This document shows positions 44,285 through 53,349 of a stretch of 64,000 nucleotides of DNA, one piece after another. A program made the position numbers and the translations under genes. Origin of the DNA: Paraburkholderia ginsengiterrae (lineage in GTDB: Bacteria > Pseudomonadota > Gammaproteobacteria > Burkholderiales > Burkholderiaceae). The notes below the pieces were generated by a model. That model saw only the letters and a program-made list of their open reading frames with translations, had not been told where the DNA came from and made no database searches. The DNA lies in NCBI RefSeq assembly GCF_001645125.1, contig NZ_LXKA01000382.1, positions 124,001 through 188,000 on the forward strand, in the 5' to 3' direction. Numbering within the stretch: the first letter of the stretch is position 1; every line of letters starts with the position of its first letter.

Positions 44285-45922
44285 CTACAGCGCCGTACCG
44301 TGCGGAGGGAGCGCGTCGGCGGGTGATTGCCCATCTGGCGCGAGGCCGGTTTCAGCATAGACGATCTGCACCGGCGGGACGAACCACGCGAGACAAAGTC
44401 CGACCAGCGTGGCGGCGCAAGCCATCAGAATGCCGATGTGTATCGACTGCACGAGCGCATCGCGCGCGGAATGCATCATGGCGTCGCCCGCATGGCCGGC
44501 GCTCACCAGGCGGTTGATCAGCGCGGCCTGCTCCGCGCGATCCACCAGCAACTCCGGGCTGGCGAATGACTTGAACCACTGCGTCGCCTGATACGAATCG
44601 AGCGAACGATGCACGCCTTGCGAGTAGAGATGGCCGAGCAACGCACCGGTCAGCACGGTGCCGAGCATGCCGCCGAACGTGCGCAGCGACTGAAGGAGCG
44701 CGGTGGCTGCGCCCACATGATCCCGGTCGACGATCTGCTGCGAGCACACCGTCAGACTGGTCGCGACGAGACCAAGCCCGAGTCCGCTCAGGCCCATGCA
44801 CGACATCCACACGAGATGCGGCTCGTTGCCATGCAGCGCGACCACGCTGAGGCAGGCGAGCGCGGACAGCGCAAACCCCACATACATGATGCCGTTCGCG
44901 CGGCGAATTCGTGTGACGATACGATTGTTGACCACGCTGCCTATCGTCGTACCGAGCAGGAGCGGCGTGATCAGCATGCCCGAGGCATGCGCGGACATGG
45001 CGTAGCCGCCCTGAAACAGCAACGGCACGTAGAACACCAGCGAAAAGAGCGCGAAGCCCCCGAGCGCCGCCATGGCGAAGAGCGCTGACAGTTTGCGGTC
45101 CATCAGCATGTCCACGGGCACGATCGGATAGCCGATGCGCCGCTCCCATAGCCAGAGAATGAGCCCGCAAGTGGTCGATATGATGGCCAGCACGATTGTC
45201 GTCGTGTCGAAGCCGCGTTTCGGCAACAGTTCGATCAGGAGTTGCACTGAACCGAACGTGACGGCAAGCACGAATGCACCGAGCCAGTCGAGCCGCACGG
45301 GGCCTTTATGCCGCAGATGGCGCAGCGGCGGCACAAAGCGCTGCACGAAAAATAGCGAAGCAATCCCGACCGGCACGTTGACGAAAAACACCAGACGCCA
45401 GCCGCCATACTGCGTCAACAGTCCGCCCAATGTTGGCCCGACCATATTGGCTACGCCGAACGCGGAAGTGACGAAAACCAGCCAGCGCAGCCGCAGTTTC
45501 GGATTGGGGAACAGATCGGCGACGGTGGCGAACACCGTGCCGATCAGAATGCCGCCGCCGATGCCTTGCAGGCCGCGCGAGATCACCAGCAGCAGCATGC
45601 TGGAGGCGAATCCGCACAAGACGGACGCGCCGGTGAACAGCAGGATCGCGGCGATCAGAAACGGCTTGCGGCCAAACAGATCGCCGAGCCGCCCGAAGAT
45701 CGGAATGGTGATGACGGAGGCCAGCATGTACGACGTCGCGACCCACGCGTACAGGTCGAAACCCTTCAGGTCGGCGACGATACGTGGCAGTGCGGTTCCG
45801 ACAATGGTTTGATCCAGCGCCACCAGCATGGCCACGAACGCAATGCCGAGCATCGCGAGAAACGATTCGCGAAACGGCAGCAGTTGACCGCCAGGGAGAG
45901 GCGCCGGGAGCTCTGGAGTCAT
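44285..45922 (-). CDS. DHA2-family MFS multidrug transporter (14 TM)
   Basis: 545 residues with 14 predicted helices. FVAMLVALDQTIVGTALPRI is motif D1 of the DHA2 family; GRLGDLFGRKPFLIAAILLF is the loop 2-3 motif; VISRGLQGIGGGILIGTVFA is motif C. Gene order puts it seven bases downstream of a DUF3303 gene, so they are co-transcribed. Likely exports a toxic compound; substrate unknown. Confidence 0.92.
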   Translation of the reverse strand: MTPELPAPLPGGQLLPFRESFLAMLGIAFVAMLVALDQTIVGTALPRIVADLKGFDLYAWVATSYMLASVITIPIFGRLGDLFGRKPFLIAAILLFTGASVLCGFASSMLLLVISRGLQGIGGGILIGTVFATVADLFPNPKLRLRWLVFVTSAFGVANMVGPTLGGLLTQYGGWRLVFFVNVPVGIASLFFVQRFVPPLRHLRHKGPVRLDWLGAFVLAVTFGSVQLLIELLPKRGFDTTTIVLAIISTTCGLILWLWERRIGYPIVPVDMLMDRKLSALFAMAALGGFALFSLVFYVPLLFQGGYAMSAHASGMLITPLLLGTTIGSVVNNRIVTRIRRANGIMYVGFALSALACLSVVALHGNEPHLVWMSCMGLSGLGLGLVATSLTVCSQQIVDRDHVGAATALLQSLRTFGGMLGTVLTGALLGHLYSQGVHRSLDSYQATQWFKSFASPELLVDRAEQAALINRLVSAGHAGDAMMHSARDALVQSIHIGILMACAATLVGLCLAWFVPPVQIVYAETGLAPDGQSPADALPPHGTAL

Positions 45923-45929
45923 GAGGTAC

Positions 45930-46217
45930 TTACTGTTGATGGGTTGCCTGATGTTTGGCGAGTGCCGCGCCCAGGTCTTCGTCGGTCATGGCCGGGAAGA
46001 TGCTCATGGTCAGCAAGTCACCCCATTCGAGCGCCAGTGCCGAGATGCCTCGGGTGTCCTCCGCCTCGACGACCGCGAAGCCATGCAATCCGCCAATCGC
46101 ATGCCAACGTCCCAGCAATTTGACACCGTCCGGTGTTTGACCACCGGTCTTCATGAAGCGTTCGATAACGGAACCCTCCGCAGTCGGCAGACCGTTCCAC
46201 TGGACGATGAATTTCAT
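45930..46217 (-). CDS. DUF3303-like small protein
   Basis: 95 residues. MKFIVQWNGLPTAEGSVIER then MKTGGQTPDGVKLLGRWHAI and GFAVVEAEDTRGISALALEW match DUF3303, a ferredoxin-like dimer family of unknown function. GGAG lies eight bases before ATG 46217. It is first in an operon with the MFS pump; possible role in detoxification or regulation. Confidence 0.8.
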   Translation of the reverse strand: MKFIVQWNGLPTAEGSVIERFMKTGGQTPDGVKLLGRWHAIGGLHGFAVVEAEDTRGISALALEWGDLLTMSIFPAMTDEDLGAALAKHQATHQQ

Positions 46218-46680
46218 GGTGTGTCTCCAATTCGAATCCGCGATGCCGGCTCGTGGCGTGCCGAAATCTCTTTTGCGCCGGCAAGCTGTCCGGATAGCAC
46301 GCGCTATTGGCGGGCAGCAGGAAAAAACCACGTGGCGTCCTAAGCATCATAGGTGAGCGAAAGGTCGGCGTCGTCGCCACGTGCGGACATTCACCAGGCG
46401 AATTGAACAGACCCACTTGACCTGGATCGCGCGAGCAGGGCCTGTTTCCAATTGCGGCCGATTCGCGCGTCCTACAGGTAGGCACCCTTGATGGCGATTT
46501 TCCAAGATGTCGGTGACGCTCGACGAACCTGCAATCGGACGGACGTATTCGGTGAAGCGCTGCGAGGCGTGCACAGACGGCCGGTTGACGGCGTGTCGAT
46601 TGCCACATGAGCAAACGGCACGCGGATCTGGCGCGTGCCGTTTCGATGAAGCTAATTGCGCGGACTGGTGGCGAGATGCG
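46218..46680. other. 463-base intergenic stretch
   Basis: No gene that I trust. It holds the promoter side of the DUF3303-MFS operon and, at 46613-46643, a strong hairpin. ORFs crossing it on both strands (for example 46507-47379) run through several genes in the wrong frame. Confidence 0.4.
46613..46643 (-). terminator. hairpin after the double-glycine peptide genes
   Basis: AAACGGCACGCG-GATCTGG-CGCGTGCCGTTT, a perfect 12-bp stem with a 7-base loop, 37 bases downstream of the last of three peptide genes. Strongest hairpin in this part of the window. No U-tract, but the A/T pairs at its base would give U's at the 3' end of the stem. Confidence 0.65.
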
Positions 46681-46890
46681 TTAGGTTTTGCGCTGCATGG
46701 CCGCCTTGACAATGGTCTGATGAGCCGCGGGGAACCCGGGCGGGTATTCCACCACGCGTGCCGAAGCCGGCACCAGTGGCGCGGCGACATTAAGGCGCGC
46801 GCCGATGCGCGCACCGCCGACTATGGCCGCCATCGCTTGACGGTCCAGTTCGACGCTGTCCGTGAGGTCCTTGATGATGAGCTTGGCCAT
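46681..46890 (-). CDS. double-glycine leader peptide precursor 1 (43-aa cargo)
   Basis: 69 residues. The leader MAKLIIKDLTDSVELDRQAM-AAIVGG is 26 residues, ending in Gly-Gly at 25-26. The cargo ARIGARLNVAAPLVPASARV then VEYPPGFPAAHQTIVKAAMQ is short, Pro/Ala-rich and basic. It differs from the other three precursors in lacking the Asn-rich repeats. AGGAG is five bases before the ATG. The leader matches the type cleaved by C39 peptidases, and an exporter of that class is encoded at 61107. Not a known family by name. Confidence 0.75.
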   Translation of the reverse strand: MAKLIIKDLTDSVELDRQAMAAIVGGARIGARLNVAAPLVPASARVVEYPPGFPAAHQTIVKAAMQRKT

Positions 46891-47097
46891 GGAGGCTCCT
46901 ACAAAGAAATCGAGCGGCCGGCCGGGGTGATGCTCCGGTCGCCGCTCGGGTGTGTCGTGAAGTGTGCAGAGGTCTCGTCGCACTATCAGTATAGGAAACA
47001 GGCTTGCCGCTTGCCGGCTGATTGCGACGCGGCTTGCGACCCGGCTTGCGACGCGGCGGCAGTAGGGAAGTCCCCCGGCCCTTGCTACCGCCGGCCG

Positions 47098-47382
47098 TCA
47101 CACGAAGGCGTTATTGGAGCCCCACAGCGCCGGGCTGACGTTCAGATTGGGCGGAATGAAATTCGCGCCGATCACGCCGATGTTATTGAGTGCGGCCACG
47201 TTCACGTTTTGCGTCTGGATGAGGTTCTGGTTCACGGAGACGTTGATGTTGGCGAGGGTGCCGAGACCGGCCAGGGAAGGCAGGCCGGGCACGCTGCCGC
47301 CGGTGCCGCCGGCCACCGCCGACATGGCGCGGCGGTCGAGCTCGCGAGTGCTGGACAGATCGCGAATCATGAGGGATGACAT
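47098..47382 (-). CDS. double-glycine leader peptide precursor 2 (68-aa cargo)
   Basis: 94 residues. Leader MSSLMIRDLSSTRELDRRAM-SAVAGG, Gly-Gly at residues 25-26. The cargo is Gly/Asn/Val-rich: TGGSVPGLPSLAGLGTLANI then NVSVNQNLIQTQNVNVAALN and NIGVIGANFIPPNLNV. The alternating N/V pattern suggests beta structure. No Cys. GGAG is seven bases before the ATG. It is the middle gene of three tandem precursors; predicted to be cleaved after Gly-Gly and exported. Confidence 0.75.
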   Translation of the reverse strand: MSSLMIRDLSSTRELDRRAMSAVAGGTGGSVPGLPSLAGLGTLANINVSVNQNLIQTQNVNVAALNNIGVIGANFIPPNLNVSPALWGSNNAFV

Positions 47383-47426
47383 GGTGATTCTCCAAAAGTG
47401 CGCGGAAGACGGGCGTGCTCAGCGGG

Positions 47427-47461
47427 AGGCGAAGCGGGCCGGCGAGCCGGACGCTTCGCCT
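47427..47461 (-). terminator. hairpin between precursor genes 3 and 2
   Basis: AGGCGAAGCG and CGCTTCGCCT form a perfect 10-bp stem around a 15-base loop, starting just after the stop of precursor 3. It may act as an attenuator or mRNA-stability element, so that precursor 3 is made in excess. Confidence 0.55.
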
Positions 47462-47470
47462 GGGGGTGCC

Positions 47471-47749
47471 TTACACCTTGATGTTGTTGCTCGTGTTGAC
47501 GCAGGGGTTGATCGTCGAGGTAATGCAATTGGCGAGCGCGACGTTGTTGCCGTTGGCGTTTTCGATGTTCACTCCGCCGGTGATGAACTGGGAGGCGGTA
47601 ACCGTCTTGCTTTCGTTCGGCGCGTAGACCGGGCTGAAGTTGAAGTACGACGTCGGGTAGCCGTAGCTGTAGCCGCCGCGCACGGCGCTCATGGCGCGGC
47701 CGTCGAGTTCTTCGGTGATGGACAGGTCTTTGATCATCAGCGTGTTCAT
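47471..47749 (-). CDS. double-glycine leader peptide precursor 3 (66-aa cargo)
   Basis: 92 residues. Leader MNTLMIKDLSITEELDGRAM-SAVRGG, identical to that of precursor 4 at 54065. The cargo starts with an aromatic block, YSYGYPTSYFNFSPVYAPNE, then SKTVTASQFITGGVNIENAN and GNNVALANCITSTINPCVN, with two Cys in the last part (NCITSTINPC), which could form a disulphide. AGGAG is seven bases before ATG 47749. It has its own sigma-54-type promoter at 47824 and is probably the first gene of the three-precursor unit. Confidence 0.78.
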   Translation of the reverse strand: MNTLMIKDLSITEELDGRAMSAVRGGYSYGYPTSYFNFSPVYAPNESKTVTASQFITGGVNIENANGNNVALANCITSTINPCVNTSNNIKV

Positions 47750-47802
47750 GGCAAATCTCCTGGAAGGAATGGTCGCAGTCTTGCGGTGGGTTTCGAGCAA
47801 CT
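47660..47802 (-). repeat. 143-bp inverted repeat, left copy
   Basis: By my reading, identical on the - strand to 54012-54154 on the + strand. It covers the upstream region, ribosome-binding site, complete leader and first cargo codons (YSYG) of precursor 3. Similarity with scattered mismatches continues outward to about 47865. The two copies are in opposite orientation, 6.2 kb apart. Confidence 0.85.
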
Positions 47803-48080
47803 TGTCTGCTCGTACGTCACTAACGCATGGGCCGTGCCAGTCTTATTCAAGGTTCCTAAGAAAATTGCAGATGGCTTGATGCACAAGGCTTTCATGCGGG
47901 CCACCAAGGTTGCGCACGGTCTGCCGCCGCGCATCACAGGTACTCGGCTGACGGCGCACACCCGACAGACCCTGGCGGGCTGTTGGCTCACGCACGACAC
48001 CCGCGTGCTACGCGGGCAGCGGGGCAATCCTGGTTTGCGAAAGGGCGGGCCGGGGACTAGTATCGAAACGGCACATGTAA
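47750..48080. other. 331-base divergent promoter region, precursor 3 / kinase
   Basis: No gene. It contains most of the upstream half of the inverted repeat, a sigma-54-type element at 47824-47839 and, towards the kinase, GC-rich sequence with no clear sigma-70 promoter. Confidence 0.5.
47824..47839 (-). promoter_or_regulatory. sigma-54-type -24/-12 promoter of precursor 3
   Basis: On the - strand TGGCACGGCCCATGCG: the -24 block TGGCACG is perfect and the -12 GC is at the required distance (consensus TGGCACG-N4-TTGCW; here A replaces the first T, and the last base is G). The ATG is 75 bases downstream. The same element stands before precursor 4. Confidence 0.6.
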
Positions 48081-50321
48081 ATGGCTACGACAGGTTTTCT
48101 ATCGGCCCGAGAGGTTGCGGTCGCGTGCGATCCGGCCCAACGGCAGCGGCGGCGCTTCGCACAAATGGCTAGCCTTGCGCGTGTGATTCACGACTTTCAG
48201 AACGGCGAGCTGTCCCGTGACGAGTTCGTGGCTCAACTCGACAGCACGTTGACGACGGAAGGACTCGCTCCTACCCAGCTGCTGGAGATGCTCGGCGCTG
48301 CGCATCGCAAAACACCGCTACCCGACGATCTCTACGTGGAAGTGCGGCGGCGCATCGAACAGTTGCGCGTCTCGAACGTGGCGGCGGGGGGCGACGAAAC
48401 CGGTCTTCAGACCACGGTCGAAATTCCATCGGTTCGCTCGGCCAGTACGGGCAGCGCGGGTAGTGCGGCCAACGCGCCAGGCACCGCCGACGCGGCCGGA
48501 CACGATCAGATCAAAGGCACCGGCGACACGCTGAACAACCGCTTCGTTCTCGAAGAGTGTCTCGGCGTGGGCGGCATGGGAACGGTGTACAAGGCGCTCG
48601 ATCTGCGCAAGCTCGAGGCTTCGGACCGCAAGCCGTATCTCGCGATCAAGGTGCTCAACCTCCAGTTCCGCGGCAATCCGAATTCGCTCGTCGCGTTGCA
48701 GCGCGAGGCGCGCAAGGCGCAGGTGCTTGCGCACCGCAACATCATCACGGTCTACGACTTCGACCGCGACGGGCCCATCGTCTATCTGACGATGGAGTAC
48801 CTGTCCGGCAAGCCGCTCAGCCAGTTGCTGCGCACGCCCGGCTACCAGGGCATGCCGGTGCGCGCCGCGTTGCCGATTGTGCGCGGCATGTGCAGCGCGC
48901 TTGCCTACGCACACGAACGCGGCTTTGTTCACTGCGATTTCAAGCCCGCCAATGTATTTCTCACGACGAATGCCGAAGTGAAGGTGATCGACTTCGGCAT
49001 CGCACGCGTGTTCCAGCGGCCGGAAGAAGAGAGCGACGCCACCGTGTTCGACCCCGGCAGCCTCGGCGCGCTGACGCCGGCGTATGCCAGCCCGGAAATG
49101 ATCGAGCATCGCGAGCCGGACCCGCGCGACGACATCTACGCGCTTGGTTGCATCACCTACGAGCTGTTGACCGGCCATCATCCGTTCGACCGCCTGTCGG
49201 CGACGCAGGCACGTAATGCCGATTTCAAGCCGCAACGGCCGGCCAATCTCGATGCGAGGCAGTGGCGCGCGTTGCGTGCCGCGCTGTCGTTCGATCGCAA
49301 TACGCGCATGCCGAGCGTGACGCGCTTCATCGCCGAGTTCGACAACGAGGCGCGTGCGGAGAAGTCGGGCACGCTGGCGAAGGTGGGGCTTGCGAGTCTC
49401 GCCATGGTGTGCGCGGCGGCGGTCGGTGTGTTCGCGCTGCGCTCCGCGCCGAACCGGCAGGGCGGTTCGCAGACCAATGCGGGCGCTTCGCAGGCTTCGG
49501 CGGAGCAGGCGGCTTCGTCTTCCGCGGTGGAGGGACCGGTCTCGGCGCCGGCGCCTCTTGCGGCGCTTCCGGCGGGCCCTGCTACGGCACCACCCGCGCC
49601 ACCTGCTTCGCCTGCATCGCCAGTGGTACCGGCACCCAAGCCGGCGCTGACGCTGGCCGCGGTGACCCCGGTGTTGGCGCAAGTGCCCTGTTCGGCGCTG
49701 TCCGCTTCGACCCAGGATCACTCGCTGACGGTGCGTGGCTACGTTTCGCAGCGCTACGGCGCGGCGCATCTTAAAGACACGCTGGGCACGTTGCCGGGTG
49801 TCGATACGCTGGCGCTCAACGTGGAGCCGGTCGCCGACGACAAGTGCGACACCATCAAGGCACTAGCGCCGTACTGGATTCACAACTGGCAGGCGGGCCA
49901 CGTTGCGGCTTTACACGTTCGGCCGCCCGGTGGGCAGCTGAGCGATGGCGACCCGCTGGTCGTCGACGTCACCACGCCGGGATACGATTCTTATGTAAAC
50001 CTCGACTACTATCAGCTCGACGGCAGCGTCGTGCACATGGTGCCGAGCCCGCGCGCGAAAGATAATCAGGCGCCGCCGCACTACGCGGCCACCATTGGCA
50101 GCGCGGGCGACTGGGTCATTTCGAAGCCATTCGGATCGGAGATGGTCGTGCTGCTGATCACGCCGGCGCCGCTATTCGACAAACCGCGGCCCGAAAGCGA
50201 ATCGCGCGCCGATTATCTACGTGCGCTCGACGCGCGGCTTACGCAAATGGGTGGCAAATACGGCCGCGATCGTATCGTTGCCGATTTCGCGCCGATCACG
50301 ACGAAGCCACGCACGCCTTGA
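48081..50321 (+). CDS. membrane Ser/Thr protein kinase, non-RD type
   Basis: 746 residues. An N-terminal helical segment (residues 1-120) precedes the kinase domain: Gly-rich loop LGVGGMGTVYKA, Lys190 in YLAIKVL, catalytic loop HCDFKPAN (His284-Cys285-Asp286 instead of His-Arg-Asp), and Asp304 in the DFG of VIDFGIAR. The P+1 and APE-like segments are TPAYASPEMIEHREPDPRDD. One helix (VGLASLAMVCAAAVGVFAL, about 436-455) leads to a periplasmic Ala/Pro-rich linker and a DUF4384-like end (DGSVVHMVPSPRAK). No ribosome-binding site at 48081; in-frame ATG 48165 is possible. It stands between the precursor genes of the secretion locus. Confidence 0.88.
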   Translation: MATTGFLSAREVAVACDPAQRQRRRFAQMASLARVIHDFQNGELSRDEFVAQLDSTLTTEGLAPTQLLEMLGAAHRKTPLPDDLYVEVRRRIEQLRVSNVAAGGDETGLQTTVEIPSVRSASTGSAGSAANAPGTADAAGHDQIKGTGDTLNNRFVLEECLGVGGMGTVYKALDLRKLEASDRKPYLAIKVLNLQFRGNPNSLVALQREARKAQVLAHRNIITVYDFDRDGPIVYLTMEYLSGKPLSQLLRTPGYQGMPVRAALPIVRGMCSALAYAHERGFVHCDFKPANVFLTTNAEVKVIDFGIARVFQRPEEESDATVFDPGSLGALTPAYASPEMIEHREPDPRDDIYALGCITYELLTGHHPFDRLSATQARNADFKPQRPANLDARQWRALRAALSFDRNTRMPSVTRFIAEFDNEARAEKSGTLAKVGLASLAMVCAAAVGVFALRSAPNRQGGSQTNAGASQASAEQAASSSAVEGPVSAPAPLAALPAGPATAPPAPPASPASPVVPAPKPALTLAAVTPVLAQVPCSALSASTQDHSLTVRGYVSQRYGAAHLKDTLGTLPGVDTLALNVEPVADDKCDTIKALAPYWIHNWQAGHVAALHVRPPGGQLSDGDPLVVDVTTPGYDSYVNLDYYQLDGSVVHMVPSPRAKDNQAPPHYAATIGSAGDWVISKPFGSEMVVLLITPAPLFDKPRPESESRADYLRALDARLTQMGGKYGRDRIVADFAPITTKPRTP

Positions 50322-50397
50322 CCGCAACGGCGGCGGCATCGATAACGTTCAGAGAACCAGAACCGGCCATGCTTCCCGCCGTGCACCCCCTCGCACG

Positions 50398-52419
50398 TCA
50401 CCTGAGATCCTTGACGACCCGCACGCCATCCTGCGATTGACGCACGCCGGCGCTGTACTTGAAGCGTGTGGCGCTCAGCATGTAGCCGCCGCCTTCGCGC
50501 CACGAACCGCCGCGAATCACGCGCATGTCGCAGCCGGGGCTGTCCCACGCGTGGCCGTCGGTGGGCGCGCCCTGGTAGGAGTTGTGCCAGCAGTCGGCGG
50601 TCCATTCCCAGACGCCGCCGTTCATGTCGTACAAGCCGAGCGGATTCGGTGCGAACGAGCCGGCGACTTCGGGTCCTTCCTTGTGCCACGGATCGCCGCA
50701 GTCCTTGCAATTGGCGTTGCCTTTGCGCATCTGGTCGCCCCACCAGTAGGCGGTGGTCGTGCCGCCGCGACCCGCGTATTCCCACTCCGCCTCCGTCGGC
50801 AGGCGGTACGGCTTGCCCGTGGTCTTGCTCAGCCATTTCACGTACTGCTGCGCATCGTCCCAACTGAGATCGCGTGCCGGGGCGGCCTTGTTGGTGTTGC
50901 TCTCGGGTGTCAGCTTCTGACAAGCGTTGGCGGCCACGCACGCATTCCATTGATCGACGGTGACAGCGTATTTGCCGATGGCGAATGGCGCGCCGATGCT
51001 CACGTGATGAACGGGCTTCTCTGACGGATCGTCGGTGCTGCTGCCCATTGAAAACGAGCCGGCGGACACGGCGATCATGATCGGGCAAGTGGCACAGTCA
51101 CGGCTCTCGCCGGCTACCGGTGGGTGCGTGATGGGTTTTTGCGCGACAGCTGTGATGGCCGCGGCGGGCGGAGCGGCGGGCCCGGGGGCAGGTGGGGCCG
51201 CGCTCACAGCGGGTTTGGGCGTGGTGACCGGATGCTCCTGCGCAGCGGGACTGGCCGACGCGGCAGGTGTGGATGGTCGCACGGCCGCCTGCGCGGGCGC
51301 GGCTGAAGGTGCGGCGGGTGTCGCCGCGGACGGCGCAGTCGAGCTTGCCGCCGCGCGCAAGCGGTCGATGCGCGCATGAGCGAGCGCGGCGAAGCGGCCA
51401 TTCGGATAGGCCTTCAGATACGCCTCGTAATCGGCGGGGTAGTTGCTGTCCTTGATCGAATTCCAGAAAGCGATTTCGTATTGTTCGCTGCTGTCTTTCG
51501 GCAGAATGCCCCGGCTGTGCAGCGTGACCACGGAGTCGTTCTGAAGCGCAATCGCCGCATTCGAATCGGGCGACGGCGAGTGGAGCGACGAAGCCGCCCA
51601 CGGCATTTGCCTGCCGTCAGTCACCTCGCGAACCTGTAGCGCGACGCGTTGCAGCAGGGCAGCGAGCGTCTGCGACGGAGTCGTGTCGAGCGCATGCAGC
51701 CATGCATTCGTGTAGATGCCGTGGCGCATGCCGTCCGCGGCAAAACCGCCAGGCGCTGTTGCGTAGGCAATCACGGTATTGCCTGGAAGCGCAGACGTAT
51801 CGATCGACGCATCAGGCGAGAACGGATTGTTCAGACACGTATCGAGGATCACCAGATTGAGCTGACCGTCACGCGCCGCGCGCATCGCCTGCAATACCGT
51901 ATTCAGGTCGACGCCCTCGCGCACGAGCGTTGCGGGTGAGCGCGAGTCGAGTCCGGCTGGAATGAGCAGCGTCTGCTGGCCGATCCGCATGCCGTGTCCC
52001 GCGAAATAAAACAGACCGGTACCGCCGGCTTGCAAGCGCTGATGAAATTCGCGGATGGCTTCCCGCATTTGCCCGGGCGTAGCATCGGTGCGTGCAATCA
52101 CGTCGAAGCCGAGCGTGCGCAGCCGGTCACGCATGGCTTCGGCGTCGCGCGGCGCATTCCCACGGAGCGCATTGGCCTGCACGTCAGCGCGATTCGCACC
52201 GTACGCGCCGTTGCCGATCACAAGCGCGATGCGTGGGGAAGGCCCGGGATTGCGCTGTGGGGCGAACGGCGTGAGCAGCGAACTCCTGGGGTTCGCCGCT
52301 GCCGTGCTGGCCATGCCAAGGCCAGCGTCAGCGCCGCTGCGTTGCGCCGCGGCATGGACATCGCCGCCATGTGCCTGAATTGCCCCGGCCACGCACACCA
52401 GCATGAATATTCGCCACAT
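50398..52419 (-). CDS. secreted caspase-like peptidase fused to an FGE/SUMF1 domain
   Basis: 673 residues. Signal peptide [20 protein letters not shown], then a caspase-like (C14) domain: [12 protein letters not shown], catalytic His142 in [12 protein letters not shown] and Cys195 in [13 protein letters not shown] Pro/Ala-rich linker (about 375-490) joins an FGE-sulfatase (SUMF1/EgtB-type) domain: [50 protein letters not shown] and [15 protein letters not shown] is eight bases before ATG 52419; an in-frame extension to 52572 lacks a signal. This fusion is known from other proteobacteria, but its target is unknown. Convergent with the kinase gene; both probably belong to the secretion locus. 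Confidence 0.88.
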   Translation of the reverse strand: MWRIFMLVCVAGAIQAHGGDVHAAAQRSGADAGLGMASTAAANPRSSLLTPFAPQRNPGPSPRIALVIGNGAYGANRADVQANALRGNAPRDAEAMRDRLRTLGFDVIARTDATPGQMREAIREFHQRLQAGGTGLFYFAGHGMRIGQQTLLIPAGLDSRSPATLVREGVDLNTVLQAMRAARDGQLNLVILDTCLNNPFSPDASIDTSALPGNTVIAYATAPGGFAADGMRHGIYTNAWLHALDTTPSQTLAALLQRVALQVREVTDGRQMPWAASSLHSPSPDSNAAIALQNDSVVTLHSRGILPKDSSEQYEIAFWNSIKDSNYPADYEAYLKAYPNGRFAALAHARIDRLRAAASSTAPSAATPAAPSAAPAQAAVRPSTPAASASPAAQEHPVTTPKPAVSAAPPAPGPAAPPAAAITAVAQKPITHPPVAGESRDCATCPIMIAVSAGSFSMGSSTDDPSEKPVHHVSIGAPFAIGKYAVTVDQWNACVAANACQKLTPESNTNKAAPARDLSWDDAQQYVKWLSKTTGKPYRLPTEAEWEYAGRGGTTTAYWWGDQMRKGNANCKDCGDPWHKEGPEVAGSFAPNPLGLYDMNGGVWEWTADCWHNSYQGAPTDGHAWDSPGCDMRVIRGGSWREGGGYMLSATRFKYSAGVRQSQDGVRVVKDLR

Positions 52420-52786
52420 CTTCACATCCTGTTTGTTCCGGACAGAACATAGGCATTCGAGCATCGCGATACGCCCGGCAACAGCCCGAGCCAATCGTGT
52501 GAAGCATCGATGCCGCCATCGATCATCCATCCGCGACCTATTAACAACGATAGCACGCGTGGTGCGCGCCACAAACGTTAGCGTGTCCTGAATGCTCCAT
52601 ACGGTTAACGACCGTGGCGTATCTTTTTGGCAAGTTACGTCCTAAGCTAATTCACAAAGTCAGGCGGCCCGGTCGTTTTAACTACGCGGCCGTTCGATTG
52701 CACGTGTGCCAGCGACATCCAGCCGCAACGCCCGGCCTGTCCCGTGCAGCCGAGGTGGCCACGACCGCTCTTCGGGAGAGTGCGCT
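52420..52786. other. 367-base divergent promoter region, caspase / DUF4399
   Basis: No gene supported; small ORFs on both strands overlap without ribosome-binding sites. It must contain both promoters. On the caspase side TGGCGCG-N4-ACGC (around 52560, - strand) has the spacing of a sigma-54 element but a poor -12 block, so I do not list it as a promoter. Confidence 0.4.
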
Positions 52787-53302
52787 ATGCGAAGAAATCC
52801 CACCCCCGTTGTTCCCAATCTGCCTCATCGAGCAACCGCGGGAGCGCCCGCGCGGCGCGCCGTGCTGCGCTCGGTGTGGCGCACCGTGGTCGTTGCGGCC
52901 ATCGGCAGCGTGATGCCGTTGCGCTTCGCGCTGGCCGAGCAAACGCCGTCGCCGCCGGGCGCCGAGGAGTACATCATCTGGCCAGCCGATGGCGCTGTGA
53001 TTCATGGCGGCAAGCTGTGGGTCCGCATGGGCCTGCGCAACATGGGTGTGTGCCCGAAAGGCATCGCGCATCCGAACACCGGGCACCACCATCTGCTGAT
53101 CGACACCGACCTGCCGGCGCTCGATCAGGAGATCCCATCGGATCGTAATCACCTGCACTTCGGCGCCGGTGAGACGGATGCGCGTATCGAGTTGCCGCCG
53201 GGCAAGCACACGTTGCAGCTCATTCTCGGCGACCACAATCATGTGCCGCACGTGCCGCCGGTGTATTCGAAGAAGATCACCATCACGGTGCTGAAAGACT
53301 AG
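52787..53302 (+). CDS. DUF4399 protein, signal-peptide-bearing (copy 1)
   Basis: 171 residues. A long N-terminus (about 45 residues, RRAVLRSVWRTVVVAAIGSV then MPLRFALAEQ) is consistent with a signal peptide ending before TPSPPG. The DUF4399 domain follows: IIWPADGAVIHGGKLWVRMG, NTGHHHLLIDTDLPALDQEI, SDRNHLHFGAGETDARIELP and GKHTLQLILGDHNHVPHVPP. The His clusters (GHHH, RNHLHF, DHNH) suggest metal binding. GGGAGAG is six bases before ATG 52787. Upstream of a paralogue. Confidence 0.88.
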   Translation: MRRNPTPVVPNLPHRATAGAPARRAVLRSVWRTVVVAAIGSVMPLRFALAEQTPSPPGAEEYIIWPADGAVIHGGKLWVRMGLRNMGVCPKGIAHPNTGHHHLLIDTDLPALDQEIPSDRNHLHFGAGETDARIELPPGKHTLQLILGDHNHVPHVPPVYSKKITITVLKD

Positions 53303-53349
53303 CGCGATCCGTTCGCTCGAAGCGGGTCCGTCAGGACGGAGAGACCTTC

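Noticed and set aside
46507-47379. 290-residue ORF on the + strand
   Set aside because: Crosses precursor genes 1 and 2 in antisense and the intergenic gap. The precursors have ribosome-binding sites and conserved leaders, this ORF has neither.
48318-49769. 483-residue ORF on the - strand
   Set aside because: Antisense to the kinase gene, with repetitive Arg-rich content, as expected of a shadow frame.
52540-52580. Possible sigma-54 promoter for the caspase gene
   Set aside because: TGGCGCG with correct spacing but ACGC at the -12 position; too weak compared with the two elements before precursors 3 and 4.
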